Shown piece by piece: positions 17,406 to 26,060 of a stretch of DNA of 64,000 bases. The notes below the pieces were generated by a model. That model had not been told where the DNA came from. It did not search any database and worked only from the letters and a program-made list of their open reading frames with translations. The first letter of the stretch is position 1; each line of letters begins with the position of its first letter. A program made the translations under genes and the position numbers. The stretch is from Amycolatopsis acidiphila. GTDB taxonomy: Bacteria; Actinomycetota; Actinomycetes; Mycobacteriales; Pseudonocardiaceae. The DNA lies in the NCBI RefSeq assembly GCF_021391495.1, contig NZ_CP090063.1:7378001-7442000 (forward strand), read 5' to 3'.

Positions 17406-18614
17406 GTGGCGCAGGACCTCGCCGCGCACTGGCCCGTCTACGTCACGATGCCGTTCATCGCGGCGCTCATCGGCTACCTGACCAAGCGCGTCGCGATCGA
17501 GATGATGTTCCGCCCGCTGGAGTTCGCCGGCCTCCCGCCGCTGCTGGGCTGGCAGGGCATCGTGCCCAAGCACGGCGGCCGGATGGCGGCGATCGCGACC
17601 GACCTGCTCACCTCGAACCTGCTCGACCTGAAGGAGGTCTTCGCCCGGATCGACGCGGACCGGATGACCACCGCGATCGAGCAGCCGCTGCTGCGGGCGA
17701 TCGACGACATCACCCGCGACGTGCTCGCCGAGTACCACCCCCGGCTGTGGGAGGCGCTTCCCGCGATGGCCCAGGAGCTCGTGGTCAAGCAGGTGCAGGC
17801 GGCCGCGCCGCGGCTGGTGCGGGAGCTGATGGCCGACATCAGGGAGAACCTCGACGAGGTGCTCGACGTCAAGCACATGACCGTCCAGCACCTCACCCGC
17901 GACAAGGCGCTGCTGGTCCGGCTGATCCGGGACACGACCCGGCCGGAGATGGCGTTCATCGCGCGCTGCGGCATCTACTTCGGGTTCGGGCTCGGCCTCG
18001 TGCAGGCGGTGGTGTGGGCGCTGACGCACAACCCGTGGGTGCTGCCGGTCTTCGGCGGGTGCATCGGGCTGTTCACCGACTGGCTCGCGATCAAGCTGAT
18101 CTTCCTGCCGCGGGAGCCCGTGCGGGTGCTGCCCTGGCTGACGCTGCAGGGCAAGTTCCAGCGGCGCCGCCGCGAGGTCGCCCGGCAGTACGGCGAGCTG
18201 ATCGCCCGCGAGGTGCTCACGACCCGGAACCTGCTCGACACGATTCTGCGCGGGCCGCGGGCCGACCAGATGGTCGCCATGGTGCGCCGGACGGTGTCGA
18301 ACGCGGTCGACGAGCAGTCCGGGCGGCTGGTGTCGGTGACGATCGGCGCCCCGCGGCTGCGGGAGATGAAGGAGGCCGCGGCCCGGCGTGCGCTGGCGCT
18401 GCTGCCGGACACCGTCCGGCACGCCGAGGGCTACCTCACCGAGGCGATGAACGTGGCGAACATGGTCGAGCAGCGGATGCTCGCGCTGACCCCGGTGCAG
18501 TACGAGGGCCTGCTGCGCCCGGCGTTCCGGCAGGAGGAGTGGAAGCTGATCTCCGTGGGCGGGGTGATCGGGTTCGTCGTCGGCGAGTTGCAGGTTCTGC
18601 TGATGCTGCACTGA
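17406..18614 (+). CDS. DUF445 family membrane protein, copy 2
   Basis: 402-residue paralogue of the preceding protein, with the same N-terminal segment (PFIAALIGYLTKRVAIEMMFRP), the same central TDWLAIKLIFLPREP motif and a C-terminal hydrophobic end (GVIGFVVGELQVLLMLH). The two copies align along their whole length, with the membrane-associated parts most conserved. The GTG at 17406 is preceded by GGGGAGGAGG at good distance and gives the same N-terminus as copy 1; upstream in-frame readings have no support. Function unknown. Confidence 0.85.
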   Translation: MAQDLAAHWPVYVTMPFIAALIGYLTKRVAIEMMFRPLEFAGLPPLLGWQGIVPKHGGRMAAIATDLLTSNLLDLKEVFARIDADRMTTAIEQPLLRAIDDITRDVLAEYHPRLWEALPAMAQELVVKQVQAAAPRLVRELMADIRENLDEVLDVKHMTVQHLTRDKALLVRLIRDTTRPEMAFIARCGIYFGFGLGLVQAVVWALTHNPWVLPVFGGCIGLFTDWLAIKLIFLPREPVRVLPWLTLQGKFQRRRREVARQYGELIAREVLTTRNLLDTILRGPRADQMVAMVRRTVSNAVDEQSGRLVSVTIGAPRLREMKEAAARRALALLPDTVRHAEGYLTEAMNVANMVEQRMLALTPVQYEGLLRPAFRQEEWKLISVGGVIGFVVGELQVLLMLH

Positions 18615-18636
18615 ACCTGCGGATACCGTGGGGCCC

Positions 18637-19947
18637 GTGGCGCACGAACCGCAGCACCTGCCCGCCGTGCACGAGGCGTGGCTACCCCGGGAGCATCCGC
18701 TGCACCGGCCCCGGCACGGGGGCAAGCAGCTGACCGCGCTGATCGGTGCGCTGGTGTTCTTCGTGACGCCGACCCTGCTGTGGGTCTTCGGGGTGCGCCC
18801 CAGCGAGATCGAGAACCACGCGCTCGCCGGGTTCCCCAGCGTCTCCGACGGCTGGGCGTTCTTCACCGGCCTGCCGACCTGGGCGACCGACCAGCTGTCG
18901 TTCCGCACCGGCGCGATCGACGCCGCGGACGGGATCAGCCGCGGTGTCTTCGGCGAACCGCTGCCGCACGACCAGGGCGGCACCTCGAACTCCGGGCCGC
19001 TGCCCGGCAGCCCGCCACCGGCGAACGGCGAGGTGCCCGGCCCCGGCGTCAGCTCCGGGCCGACCGACCAGGCCGGCTACCGGCAGGTGATCGAGGGCAC
19101 GAACGGCTGGCTGTACTACGGCATCGACGCCGAGTCCAAGTGCACGCCGACCCGGCCGCTGGCCGACACCATCGCCCGGATCCAGCAGGTGCGGAACCTG
19201 GTGCTCAGCTCTGGCCGCCAATTCGTGTGGGTGGTGCCGCCGGACAAGTCGACCATGGTGCCGCAGTTCCTGCCCTCGAGCTACCCGGGCAAGGACTGCC
19301 AGCAGGCGGCCGAGGCGCCGACCTGGGCGCGGCTCGACGCCGCGGGTGCGCTCGACCTGCGCCCCGAACTGCGGGTGATCGCGAAACAGCTCAACCGCCC
19401 GGTGTACACGCCCACCGACACCCACTGGACCGACGAGGGCGGCCTCTCGCTGACCCGGAACGTCGCCGAGGCGGTGCAGCCCGGGGTCACCAGGACCTGG
19501 CAGAGCCCGGCCATCGGCACCTACACCGGCAGCGCGGACCTGCCCAAGCTGCTCGGGAAGTCGGGCACCAAGACCAGCGTCCTCTACAACCTGCTGCCGG
19601 ACGGGCTGACCAACCGCGCCGGGCCGATCGTCACCGAGATCGAGACGCCCGCGGTCCACACTGCCGCGCCGATCACCGGCACCGTGGACAAGAAGACGCT
19701 GGTCTACGGCGACTCGTTCAGCATCGCGTCCTCGCGGTACCTCACCGGCGCCTTCAGCGACGTCACGCTGCTGGCCTACTCGACCACGAAGACCACCCCG
19801 GCGCAGGCCGTCGACCAGTTCGTGAACAGTCAGGTCGTGGTGCTGGAGACTGTGGAGCGCAGCGTGTCCGCCGGCGCGCTGCCGTTCTTCGACAACGGGT
19901 TCATCGACCAACTGCGGACGGCACTGGCGCAACATCCGCTGCGCTGA
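18637..19947 (+). CDS. AlgX/AlgJ-like SGNH-type O-acetyltransferase
   Basis: 436-residue protein with one N-terminal membrane anchor (LTALIGALVFFVTPTLLWVF) and an extracytoplasmic domain. The domain has NGWLYYGIDAE, PTDTHWTDEGG with the catalytic Asp-x-His pair, and GDSFSIASSRYL with the nucleophilic serine, the triad arrangement of AlgX/AlgJ alginate acetyltransferase proteins. A Gly/Pro/Ser-rich linker separates anchor and domain near residues 110-150. It probably transfers acetyl from the MBOAT protein (10436-11869) to an exported glycan; the glycan is unknown. GTG start at 18637, with another GTG nine bases earlier. Its 3' end overlaps the facing znuB-like gene by 47 bases. Confidence 0.82.
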   Translation: MAHEPQHLPAVHEAWLPREHPLHRPRHGGKQLTALIGALVFFVTPTLLWVFGVRPSEIENHALAGFPSVSDGWAFFTGLPTWATDQLSFRTGAIDAADGISRGVFGEPLPHDQGGTSNSGPLPGSPPPANGEVPGPGVSSGPTDQAGYRQVIEGTNGWLYYGIDAESKCTPTRPLADTIARIQQVRNLVLSSGRQFVWVVPPDKSTMVPQFLPSSYPGKDCQQAAEAPTWARLDAAGALDLRPELRVIAKQLNRPVYTPTDTHWTDEGGLSLTRNVAEAVQPGVTRTWQSPAIGTYTGSADLPKLLGKSGTKTSVLYNLLPDGLTNRAGPIVTEIETPAVHTAAPITGTVDKKTLVYGDSFSIASSRYLTGAFSDVTLLAYSTTKTTPAQAVDQFVNSQVVVLETVERSVSAGALPFFDNGFIDQLRTALAQHPLR

Positions 19948-20785
19948 CCGTGCCCGCGCGGGCGCGGCGGTGCGCGATCACCCGGCACACCAGGTAGATC
20001 AGGAACGAGATCGCCGTGACGAAGGCGCTCACCGGGACGCCCGGCGCGAGCGACAGGATGATCCCGCCCAGCGCGGCGACCTCCGCGAAGATCACGGCCA
20101 GCAGGGTGGCCCGCCACGGGCTCGCCGTGACGCGGATGGCCGCGGCCGCGGGGGTGACCATCAGCGACACGACCAGCAGCGAGCCGACGATCTGCACGCC
20201 GAGCGCGGTGGCGACGCCGACCAGCACCGCGAACACCACCGACAGCAGCCGCCCCGGGACGCCGCGCGCGGCGGCGACGTGCGGGTCGACGCTCGCGAAC
20301 AGCAGCGGCCGGTAGATCGCCGCGAGCACCAGCAGCACCACGACCGCGGCGATCACCAGCACGATGATGTTCGTCGACTCGATGGACACGATCTGCCCGA
20401 CCAGGATGCCGAACTTGTTCGAGGTCCGTCCCGGGTAGAACGACAGCAGCAGCACGCCGAGGCCCAGCCCGAACGACAGGATCACGCCGATCACGGAGTC
20501 GCGGTCGGACTCGCGGCCGCCGAGCAGCCCCAGCAACAGCGCGGCGAGCACCGAACCGGCCAGGGCGCCGTACTCGATGCCGATGCCGAGCAGCAGCGCA
20601 CCGGCCGCACCGGTGAACGCCAGCTCCGCCGTGCCGTGCACCGCGAACGACATCCTCCGGGTCACGATCAGCGGGCCGAGCGCACCGGCGACCAGTCCCA
20701 GCACCGCCGCGGCCAGCAGCGCCGTCTGTACGAAGGGCTGCGCGAGCAGCTGCCCGGTCAGCCCGAAGTCGAACAGTTTGTCCAC
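19901..20785 (-). CDS. znuB: Zinc/manganese ABC transporter permease
   Basis: 294-residue ABC-3 family integral membrane protein with about eight to nine hydrophobic segments, ending in a short soluble tail. The family motifs RRMSFAVHGTAELAFTGAAGALLLG near residue 42 and GVATALGVQIVGSLLVVSLMVTPAAAA near 205 match metal-ion permeases of the ZnuB/TroC type. Third gene of a compact operon with the ATPase (adjacent codons) and binding protein. Gene name is given by operon context; Zn versus Mn rests on the Zur-like box upstream. Confidence 0.85.
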   Translation of the reverse strand: MDKLFDFGLTGQLLAQPFVQTALLAAAVLGLVAGALGPLIVTRRMSFAVHGTAELAFTGAAGALLLGIGIEYGALAGSVLAALLLGLLGGRESDRDSVIGVILSFGLGLGVLLLSFYPGRTSNKFGILVGQIVSIESTNIIVLVIAAVVVLLVLAAIYRPLLFASVDPHVAAARGVPGRLLSVVFAVLVGVATALGVQIVGSLLVVSLMVTPAAAAIRVTASPWRATLLAVIFAEVAALGGIILSLAPGVPVSAFVTAISFLIYLVCRVIAHRRARAGTVSAADVAPVPSAVGR

Positions 20786-21586
20786 TCAGGACACCCGCTC
20801 TTCCTCGTCGAAGTGGTGCGCCTCGTCCTCGCACAGCGCGCTCTGCGCGCCGGCCACGTGGATCTGCCCGCCGACCCGGATGACCTCGACCTTCGTCCGG
20901 TACAGCTCCGAGAGCGTCTTCGAGTTCATCACCTCTTCGGGTGCGCCGATCCGGAACCTGCCATCCACCAGGTACAGCACCCTGTCCACATAGGACAGGA
21001 TGGGGTTGAGCTCGTGGGTCACGAACAGCACGGCGGTGCCCGCCGCGCGGCGGCGCTCGTCGATCAGGGCGCTCACCGCGCGCTGGTGGCCGAGGTCCAG
21101 CGACAGCAGCGGCTCGTCGCACAGCAGCACGTCCGGGTCGCCGATCAGCGCCTGTGCGACCCGCAGCCGCTGCTGCTCACCGCCGGACAGCCGCCCGACC
21201 GGCGACTTCGCGTACGCCTGCGCACCGACGGACTCGATGGCCGCCGCGACCCGGCGGCGGCGCTCGGCCAGCCCGCGCAGGCCCAGTCCCCAGCGGTGAC
21301 CGTCGAGCCCGAGCCCGACGAGGTCCACGCCCCGCAGGGTCAGCGCCTCCTGCATCGCGCGCTGCTGCGGCACGTAGCCGACCGGCCGGTCGCTCGCCAT
21401 CCGCCACGATCCCGCCGACAGCGGCTGCAGTCCCAGCAGCACCTTCAGCAAACTGGTCTTGCCCGACCCGTTCGGACCGAGGATCGCGAGGAACTCGCCG
21501 CGCTCGACCCGCAGGTCGAGCCCGGACCACAGCGTGCGCCCGCCGAAGGCAAGGCTCGCGCCGGAGATCTCGACTGCCGGGCTCAA
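20786..21586 (-). CDS. znuC: Zinc/manganese ABC transporter ATP-binding protein
   Basis: 266-residue ABC ATPase with Walker A GPNGSGKTS near residue 37, Q-loop VPQQRAM near 72, signature LSGGEQQRL near 130, Walker B VLLCDEPLLSLD near 152 and H-loop VTHELN near 187. The signature and length fit ZnuC/MntB-type importers. The stop sits immediately before the permease start, and the gene overlaps the binding-protein stop by four bases, so the three genes form one operon. Confidence 0.88.
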   Translation of the reverse strand: MSPAVEISGASLAFGGRTLWSGLDLRVERGEFLAILGPNGSGKTSLLKVLLGLQPLSAGSWRMASDRPVGYVPQQRAMQEALTLRGVDLVGLGLDGHRWGLGLRGLAERRRRVAAAIESVGAQAYAKSPVGRLSGGEQQRLRVAQALIGDPDVLLCDEPLLSLDLGHQRAVSALIDERRRAAGTAVLFVTHELNPILSYVDRVLYLVDGRFRIGAPEEVMNSKTLSELYRTKVEVIRVGGQIHVAGAQSALCEDEAHHFDEEERVS

Positions 21587-22488
21587 GACTTCAGTGCTCC
21601 TGCCAGGGCGTTCACTTCACTGGTCATCCAAGAAATGTAGTCCGTGGCCCCGGCCGGGAGCGTCTCGGTCACGTCCACGACGGGCAGCCCGGCCTTCTTC
21701 GCGTTGTCGACCACCTGCTGCGTCACCGGGGTGACGGTCTGCGCGTTGTTCACGACGGCCTGCACCTGCCGGCCGGAGATCATGCCGTTCACCTCGGCCA
21801 GCGCGGCCGCGGGCACGTCGCTCTCCTCCTCGACCGCCTCGGAGAACTCGTGCGGGGTGGCGTCGGTGACCTTCGCGGTCTCCAGCAGGTAGTGCGCGAC
21901 GGGCTCGGTGGCGATGACCTTGCTGCCCGGGTGCGCGGCGCCGGCCTGCTCGGTCTTCGTCTGCAGGTCCGTGACCTTGGTCTTGAAGGCGGCGGCGTTC
22001 GCGGTGAAGGTCTGCGCGTCCGCGGGACGCAGCTGCCCCAGCGTGGCCGCGACCTGGTCGGCGACCTTGTTCACGGTGGCGAAGCTGTACCAGACGTGCT
22101 CGTTCTCGTCACCGGTCGCGCCGATATCGTAGGCCACGAGCTTCTTCGCGTTGGACGCCTGGTCGGCGAGCTTGGTGAAGAAGTCGTCATAGCCGCCGCC
22201 GTTGGCCAGGGTCAGCTGCGCCCGCTCCGCGGCGAGCGCGTCCTGCGGGGTGGTCTCGTAGGAGTGCGGGTCCGCGGCGGGGTCGTGGATGATCGAGGTG
22301 ACCTGCACCTGATCGCCCCCCACGGCGGCCAGCACGCTGCCCCAGACGTCGGTCGAGGCGACCACGTCGAGCTTCCCGCCGGTGTCGCCCGCGGTGTTAC
22401 CACCGCCACATCCAGCGAGCGCGAAAGCCAGCGCGGCGGCGGCGGAAACCAGGCCGATCAGGCGCGGCGAACGGCTGTGACGCATCAC
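21583..22488 (-). CDS. znuA: Zinc/manganese-binding lipoprotein of ABC importer
   Basis: 301-residue substrate-binding protein. The lipobox LAGC places the lipidated cysteine at residue 27. The mature domain begins LDVVASTDVWGSVLAAVGGD, the cluster A-1 metal-binding protein fold; HDPAADPHSYE (near 65) carries the characteristic histidine ligands, and further His and Asp residues occur in the second lobe. There is no long His-rich loop. It is the first gene of the operon, with a Zur-like palindrome about 46 bases ahead of its start. Confidence 0.85.
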   Translation of the reverse strand: MMRHSRSPRLIGLVSAAAALAFALAGCGGGNTAGDTGGKLDVVASTDVWGSVLAAVGGDQVQVTSIIHDPAADPHSYETTPQDALAAERAQLTLANGGGYDDFFTKLADQASNAKKLVAYDIGATGDENEHVWYSFATVNKVADQVAATLGQLRPADAQTFTANAAAFKTKVTDLQTKTEQAGAAHPGSKVIATEPVAHYLLETAKVTDATPHEFSEAVEEESDVPAAALAEVNGMISGRQVQAVVNNAQTVTPVTQQVVDNAKKAGLPVVDVTETLPAGATDYISWMTSEVNALAGALKS

Positions 22489-22531
22489 GAATACTCCCGA
22501 AAGTGGCAGGTGAAGGCACCGTCAGTAGTTA

Positions 22532-22548
22532 TTGGAAACGGTTTTCGA
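22532..22548 (-). promoter_or_regulatory. Zur-box-like palindrome upstream of znuA
   Basis: GGAAACGGTTTTC (22534-22546) is an odd palindrome centred on the G at 22540, with one arm mismatch (GAAAAC against GGAAAC). It resembles the TGAAAAN3TTTTCA operator of actinobacterial Zur. Located between the znuA and lacI-type genes and inside the expected znuA promoter region, it suggests zinc repression of the importer. Confidence 0.5.
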
Positions 22549-22664
22549 GTTCACCTTACGCTATCGAGTGATGATCTTGCTATGCCGGGTTAAGCGCAGC
22601 TGAACGCGACGTGGCGCGGACGCGGCCCCGGGGCGCCCGCACTTCGACTTCAGGAATCCGATCT

Positions 22665-22679
22665 GAACCGTTACGGTTC
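22665..22679. promoter_or_regulatory. Perfect 15-bp operator in front of the LacI-family gene
   Basis: GAACCGTTACGGTTC is a perfect 7-1-7 palindrome ending five bases before the LacI-family start codon. Position and symmetry suggest an autoregulatory operator for the adjacent regulator. It leaves no room for a Shine-Dalgarno before the ATG, so the transcript may be leaderless or the true start slightly later. Confidence 0.55.
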
Positions 22680-22683
22680 CCTC

Positions 22684-23784
22684 ATGGGGCGTCCTATGCG
22701 CATGAGGCGACAGGCGACGTTGGCGTCGCTCGCCGCGGAACTCGGCGTGTCCAGGACCACGGTGTCCAATGCGTACAACCGGCCCGACCAGCTGTCCCCC
22801 GAACTACGCCGCCGGGTGCTCGAAACCGCGCGCCGCCTCGGCTACCCGGGCCCCGACCCGGTCGCCCGCTCGCTGCGCACGCGCAGGGCCGGCGCCGTCG
22901 GGCTGCTGCTCACGGAGAACCTGTCCTACGCCTTCCGCGACCCCGCCGCCATCGGCGTGCTCGAAGGGCTCGCGCTCGCCTGCGAGGACGCGGGGGTCGG
23001 GCTGCACCTGGTGCCGGCCAGCCCGGGCCGGGACGACGTGGCCGCCGTGCACCGCGCCGGCGTCGACGGGTTCGTCGTGTACTCCGTGCCGGACGACGAC
23101 CCGCACCTGGCCGCGGTCCTCGCGCGGCCGGTGCCGACCGTGATCATCGACCAACCGCAGATCGAGGGCATCGACCGCGTCGGCCCGGACGACGCCACCG
23201 CGATCAGCGCGCTGGCCGAGCACCTCATCGGCCTCGGGCACCGGCAGATCGGCGTGCTGTGCATGCGCCTCGGCCGGGACCGCAGCGACGACTTCGTCTC
23301 GCTGGAACGCCAGCGCACCGCGCACTTCCACGTGCAGCGCACCCGGCTCGAGGCGCTGTCGACCGCGTTCACGAAGGCGGGGGTGGACTGGGCGAGCGTG
23401 CCGGTGGTCGAGCGCTTCGACCACACGGTGGACGAGGGCGCCTCCGCCGCACGCCAGCTGCTGGGCGCTTATCCGCAGGTCACCGCGTTGATCTGCACCT
23501 CGGACATCCTCGCGCTCGGCGCGCTCGCCGAAGCCGACCGCCGGGGCCTGCGGGTGCCGGCGGACCTCACGGTCACCGGCTTCGACGGGATCGCCGAGGC
23601 CGAGCGCCTCGGGCTCACCACCGTGCACCAGCCGGTGCTGGAGAAGGGCCGCGCCGCGGGGAAGCTGCTGCTCGCCTCGGCCGACCACGTCAACCCGCGG
23701 GTCATCACGCTCGAGACCGATCTGCGCATCGGCACCACGTCCGCGCCGCCCCGGACGATGGAGGAGCACTGGTTCGGGCCGTGA
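22684..23784 (+). CDS. LacI-family transcriptional regulator
   Basis: 366-residue regulator. Residues 10-55 form the LacI HTH (TLASLAAELGVSRTTVSNAYNRPDQLSPELRRRVLETARRLGY split across helices), followed by a periplasmic-binding-protein-like effector domain (residues 65-340) with GLLLTENLSYAF, HRQIGVLCMR and VTGFDGIAEAERLGLTTVHQP. The effector, probably a sugar, cannot be named. No sugar transport operon lies next to it, and the divergent neighbour is a metal importer. Starts at 22684 or the in-frame ATG at 22696 are equally possible. Confidence 0.88.
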   Translation: MGRPMRMRRQATLASLAAELGVSRTTVSNAYNRPDQLSPELRRRVLETARRLGYPGPDPVARSLRTRRAGAVGLLLTENLSYAFRDPAAIGVLEGLALACEDAGVGLHLVPASPGRDDVAAVHRAGVDGFVVYSVPDDDPHLAAVLARPVPTVIIDQPQIEGIDRVGPDDATAISALAEHLIGLGHRQIGVLCMRLGRDRSDDFVSLERQRTAHFHVQRTRLEALSTAFTKAGVDWASVPVVERFDHTVDEGASAARQLLGAYPQVTALICTSDILALGALAEADRRGLRVPADLTVTGFDGIAEAERLGLTTVHQPVLEKGRAAGKLLLASADHVNPRVITLETDLRIGTTSAPPRTMEEHWFGP

Positions 23785-23862
23785 CGTTGGCCGCGTGAGA
23801 TTGCCCCGTCCGGTTCGAACGGGTCAAATGGAACGACCGACACGGACGCCGGGAGGGGCCAG

Positions 23863-24354
23863 ATGACCGCCATCGACGAGCTGCTGAACCGCCACCGCGA
23901 GCTGGAGGACCGCTTACGGGGTGACCGCTCCTCGGCCGAACCCTCCATGCACGTGGCGGTGCTGACCTGTATGGACGCCCGGATCCGGGTGTTCGAGCTG
24001 TTCGGCCTCATCCAGGGCGAGGCGCACATCCTGCGCAACGCGGGCGGCGTGGTCACCGACGACGTGATCCGCTCGCTCGCACTGTCCCAGCGCAAGCTCG
24101 GCACCAGGGAGGTGCTGGTCGTCCAGCACACCAGCTGCGGGTTGTCGACGGTGACCGAGGACGAGTTCAAGGACGAGCTGGAGCAGGACACCGGCTTGCG
24201 GCCGACCTGGGCCATCGAGGCGTTCCGCGAGGTGAAGGACAGCGTGCGGACCTCGGTGCAGCGGGTGAAGCGCAGCGCTTTCCTGCCGCACACCGACAAC
24301 GTGCGCGGCTTCGTCTACGACGTGCACACCGGGGACCTCACCGAGGTCGCTTGA
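23863..24354 (+). CDS. canB: Beta-class carbonic anhydrase
   Basis: 163-residue beta carbonic anhydrase interconverting CO2 and bicarbonate. Zinc ligands and the catalytic dyad are present: Cys36, Asp38 and Arg40 in TCMDARIRV, His89 and Cys92 in VQHTSCG. ILRNAGGVVTDDVIRSL is typical of the small beta subclass, like Rv3588c of M. tuberculosis. ATG preceded by GGGAGGGG. It precedes mutY, matching the Rv3588c-Rv3589 neighbourhood, although there the two genes differ in orientation. Confidence 0.93.
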   Translation: MTAIDELLNRHRELEDRLRGDRSSAEPSMHVAVLTCMDARIRVFELFGLIQGEAHILRNAGGVVTDDVIRSLALSQRKLGTREVLVVQHTSCGLSTVTEDEFKDELEQDTGLRPTWAIEAFREVKDSVRTSVQRVKRSAFLPHTDNVRGFVYDVHTGDLTEVA

Positions 24355-24360
24355 GCAGGC

Positions 24361-24405
24361 CGGCCTCTTCCCCACCACCGCCCTCGACGGACGCGCGGCG
24401 CGCGA
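24361..24405 (+). repeat. Intercistronic 45-bp repeat, copy B
   Basis: Begins six bases after the carbonic anhydrase stop and ends 17 bases before mutY. It matches copy C (42849-42893, read on the minus strand) at about 40 of 45 positions and contains ACCGCCCTCGACGGAC, one change from the shared core of copies A and C. Confidence 0.65.
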
Positions 24406-24422
24406 CTGTTTACCCTCCGAGG

Positions 24423-25304
24423 GTGCCCATCGACGCCGAGACCCTGATCGACTGGTTCGACCGCACGGGCCGCGACCTGCCCTGGCGCAGGCCGGAGTGC
24501 ACCGGGTGGGGTGTGCTGGTCAGCGAGATCATGCTGCAGCAGACGCCGGTCGCGCGGGTGCAGCCGATCTGGGAGGAGTGGCTGGCGCGCTGGCCGGTGC
24601 CCTCCGCGCTGGCCGCCGCGAGCCAGGGCGAGGTGCTGCGGGCGTGGGGCAAGCTCGGCTACCCGCGCCGGGCGTTGCGGTTGCACGCCGCGGCGTCGGC
24701 CATCGCGGCCGAGCACGGTGACATCGTGCCGTCCGATGTGGACACCCTGCTCGCGCTGCCGGGGATCGGGGCGTACACCGCGCGGGCGGTCGCGACCTTC
24801 GCGTACGGCAAGCGGACGCCGGTGGTGGACACCAACGTGCGCCGGGTGGTCGCCCGTGCCGTGCACGGTGCGGGCGACGCGGGCCCGGCCTCGAACACGC
24901 GCGACATGGCGGACGTCGAGGTCATGCTGCCCGCCGCGGAAGCCCGCGCGGCCCGGTTCTCCGCGGCGCTGATGGAGCTCGGCGCGCTGGTGTGCACCGC
25001 GCGCTCGCCGAAGTGCGCGGACTGCCCGCTCTACGAAGCCTGCGCATGGCAACGCGCGGGGCGCCCGGCGTACGCGGGGCCGGCCAAGCCGGTGCAGCGC
25101 TTCGCGGGCACGGACCGGCAGATCCGCGGCAAGCTGCTCGACGTCCTGCGGGGCACGCCGGAGCCGGTGTGGAAGGACCGCCTGGACGTCGTGTGGCCCG
25201 AGGACGCCGGCCGCCGGGACCGCTGCCTGGCGTCGCTGCTGACCGACGGCCTGGTCGAGCAGATCCCCGACGGCCGCTTCGCCCTACCGGGCGAGCACCG
25301 CTGA
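24423..25304 (+). CDS. mutY: A/G-specific adenine DNA glycosylase MutY
   Basis: 293-residue helix-hairpin-helix glycosylase that removes adenine mispaired with 8-oxoguanine. Catalytic Glu35 lies in VSEIMLQQTPV, the HhH segment is ALPGIGAYTARAVATFA and the catalytic Asp is in VVDTNVRR. The iron-sulfur cluster loop is CTARSPKCADCPLYEAC (6-2-5 spacing). The C-terminal 8-oxoG-recognition domain is short, as in other actinobacterial MutY. The GTG at 24423 gives the standard N-terminus. The 3' end overlaps the facing hydrolase by 21 bases. Confidence 0.95.
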   Translation: MPIDAETLIDWFDRTGRDLPWRRPECTGWGVLVSEIMLQQTPVARVQPIWEEWLARWPVPSALAAASQGEVLRAWGKLGYPRRALRLHAAASAIAAEHGDIVPSDVDTLLALPGIGAYTARAVATFAYGKRTPVVDTNVRRVVARAVHGAGDAGPASNTRDMADVEVMLPAAEARAARFSAALMELGALVCTARSPKCADCPLYEACAWQRAGRPAYAGPAKPVQRFAGTDRQIRGKLLDVLRGTPEPVWKDRLDVVWPEDAGRRDRCLASLLTDGLVEQIPDGRFALPGEHR

Positions 25305-26033
25305 CAGGAACGCCTCCACCGCACCCCGGTACTGCTCGGGCGCGTCGTCGTGCACGACGTGGCCGGCGCCCTCGATCACCACGTGGTGCCCCTGCGCGAC
25401 GCGCGACGCCAGCTCCGCCTGCTGACCGGCCGGCATCGCCGTGTCGGCGGCCTCGATCACCAGCAGCGGGCACTTCACCCCGTCGGCGAACGACCAGTAC
25501 TCCCGCCGCCCCCACTCGGCCGCGATCTCGTACAGGTCCTCGAGATCGGCCGTCAGGTGGTAGCCGTCCGCCCGCTCGGTCACGCACTCCGTGAAGTAGT
25601 TCCCGGTGCTGCCGAAGAACTCCCGCACGTGTGCGAGCGACTGGAACGGCACGGGCCAGGAGTCGAAGTAGCCGCGCCACGTGTCCACGGTGCGCCCCCG
25701 CTGGTCGGGCGCCATGTCCTCGACCACCACGGCACGCACGAGGCCGGGATGCGTCGCGGCGGTCGCCCACGCGTGCAGACCGCCCATCGAGTGCCCGATC
25801 AGCACCGCGGGCTGGTCGAACGTGCGCAGCAGCCCGGCGACGTCCTCGACGAACTGCTCCGTCGTCCACGGCCCGGCCCGCGGCCCGCGCCCGTGCCCGC
25901 GCGCGTCCAGCCCGACGACGTGGCCGTAGCGCGTCAGCCACTGCGCCACCGACCACCACGTCCGCGCGCGCCCCATCAGCCCGTGCAGCAGTACGATCGG
26001 CTGCCCCTGCCCACCGAAGTCCACGACGCTCAT
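25284..26033 (-). CDS. Alpha/beta-fold hydrolase
   Basis: 249 residues. The nucleophile elbow GHSMGG is near residue 99, the oxyanion strand HGLMG near 18 and the catalytic histidine in GAGHVVHDD near 225, a complete alpha/beta-hydrolase triad. Probably the homologue of Rv3591c, which also lies next to mutY and mhuD. Substrate unknown. It is divergent from the mhuD-like gene with only 27 bases between them. Confidence 0.85.
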   Translation of the reverse strand: MSVVDFGGQGQPIVLLHGLMGRARTWWSVAQWLTRYGHVVGLDARGHGRGPRAGPWTTEQFVEDVAGLLRTFDQPAVLIGHSMGGLHAWATAATHPGLVRAVVVEDMAPDQRGRTVDTWRGYFDSWPVPFQSLAHVREFFGSTGNYFTECVTERADGYHLTADLEDLYEIAAEWGRREYWSFADGVKCPLLVIEAADTAMPAGQQAELASRVAQGHHVVIEGAGHVVHDDAPEQYRGAVEAFLSAVLAR

Positions 26034-26060
26034 CCCCGCAGTCTAGGTAGGGTGATACCC

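Noticed and set aside
16050..18983. 977-residue open frame on the minus strand
   Set aside because: It is antisense to the two DUF445 genes and the AlgX/J-like gene, which have good starts, ribosome binding sites and conserved motifs. Its sequence is His/Arg/Gln-rich low complexity.
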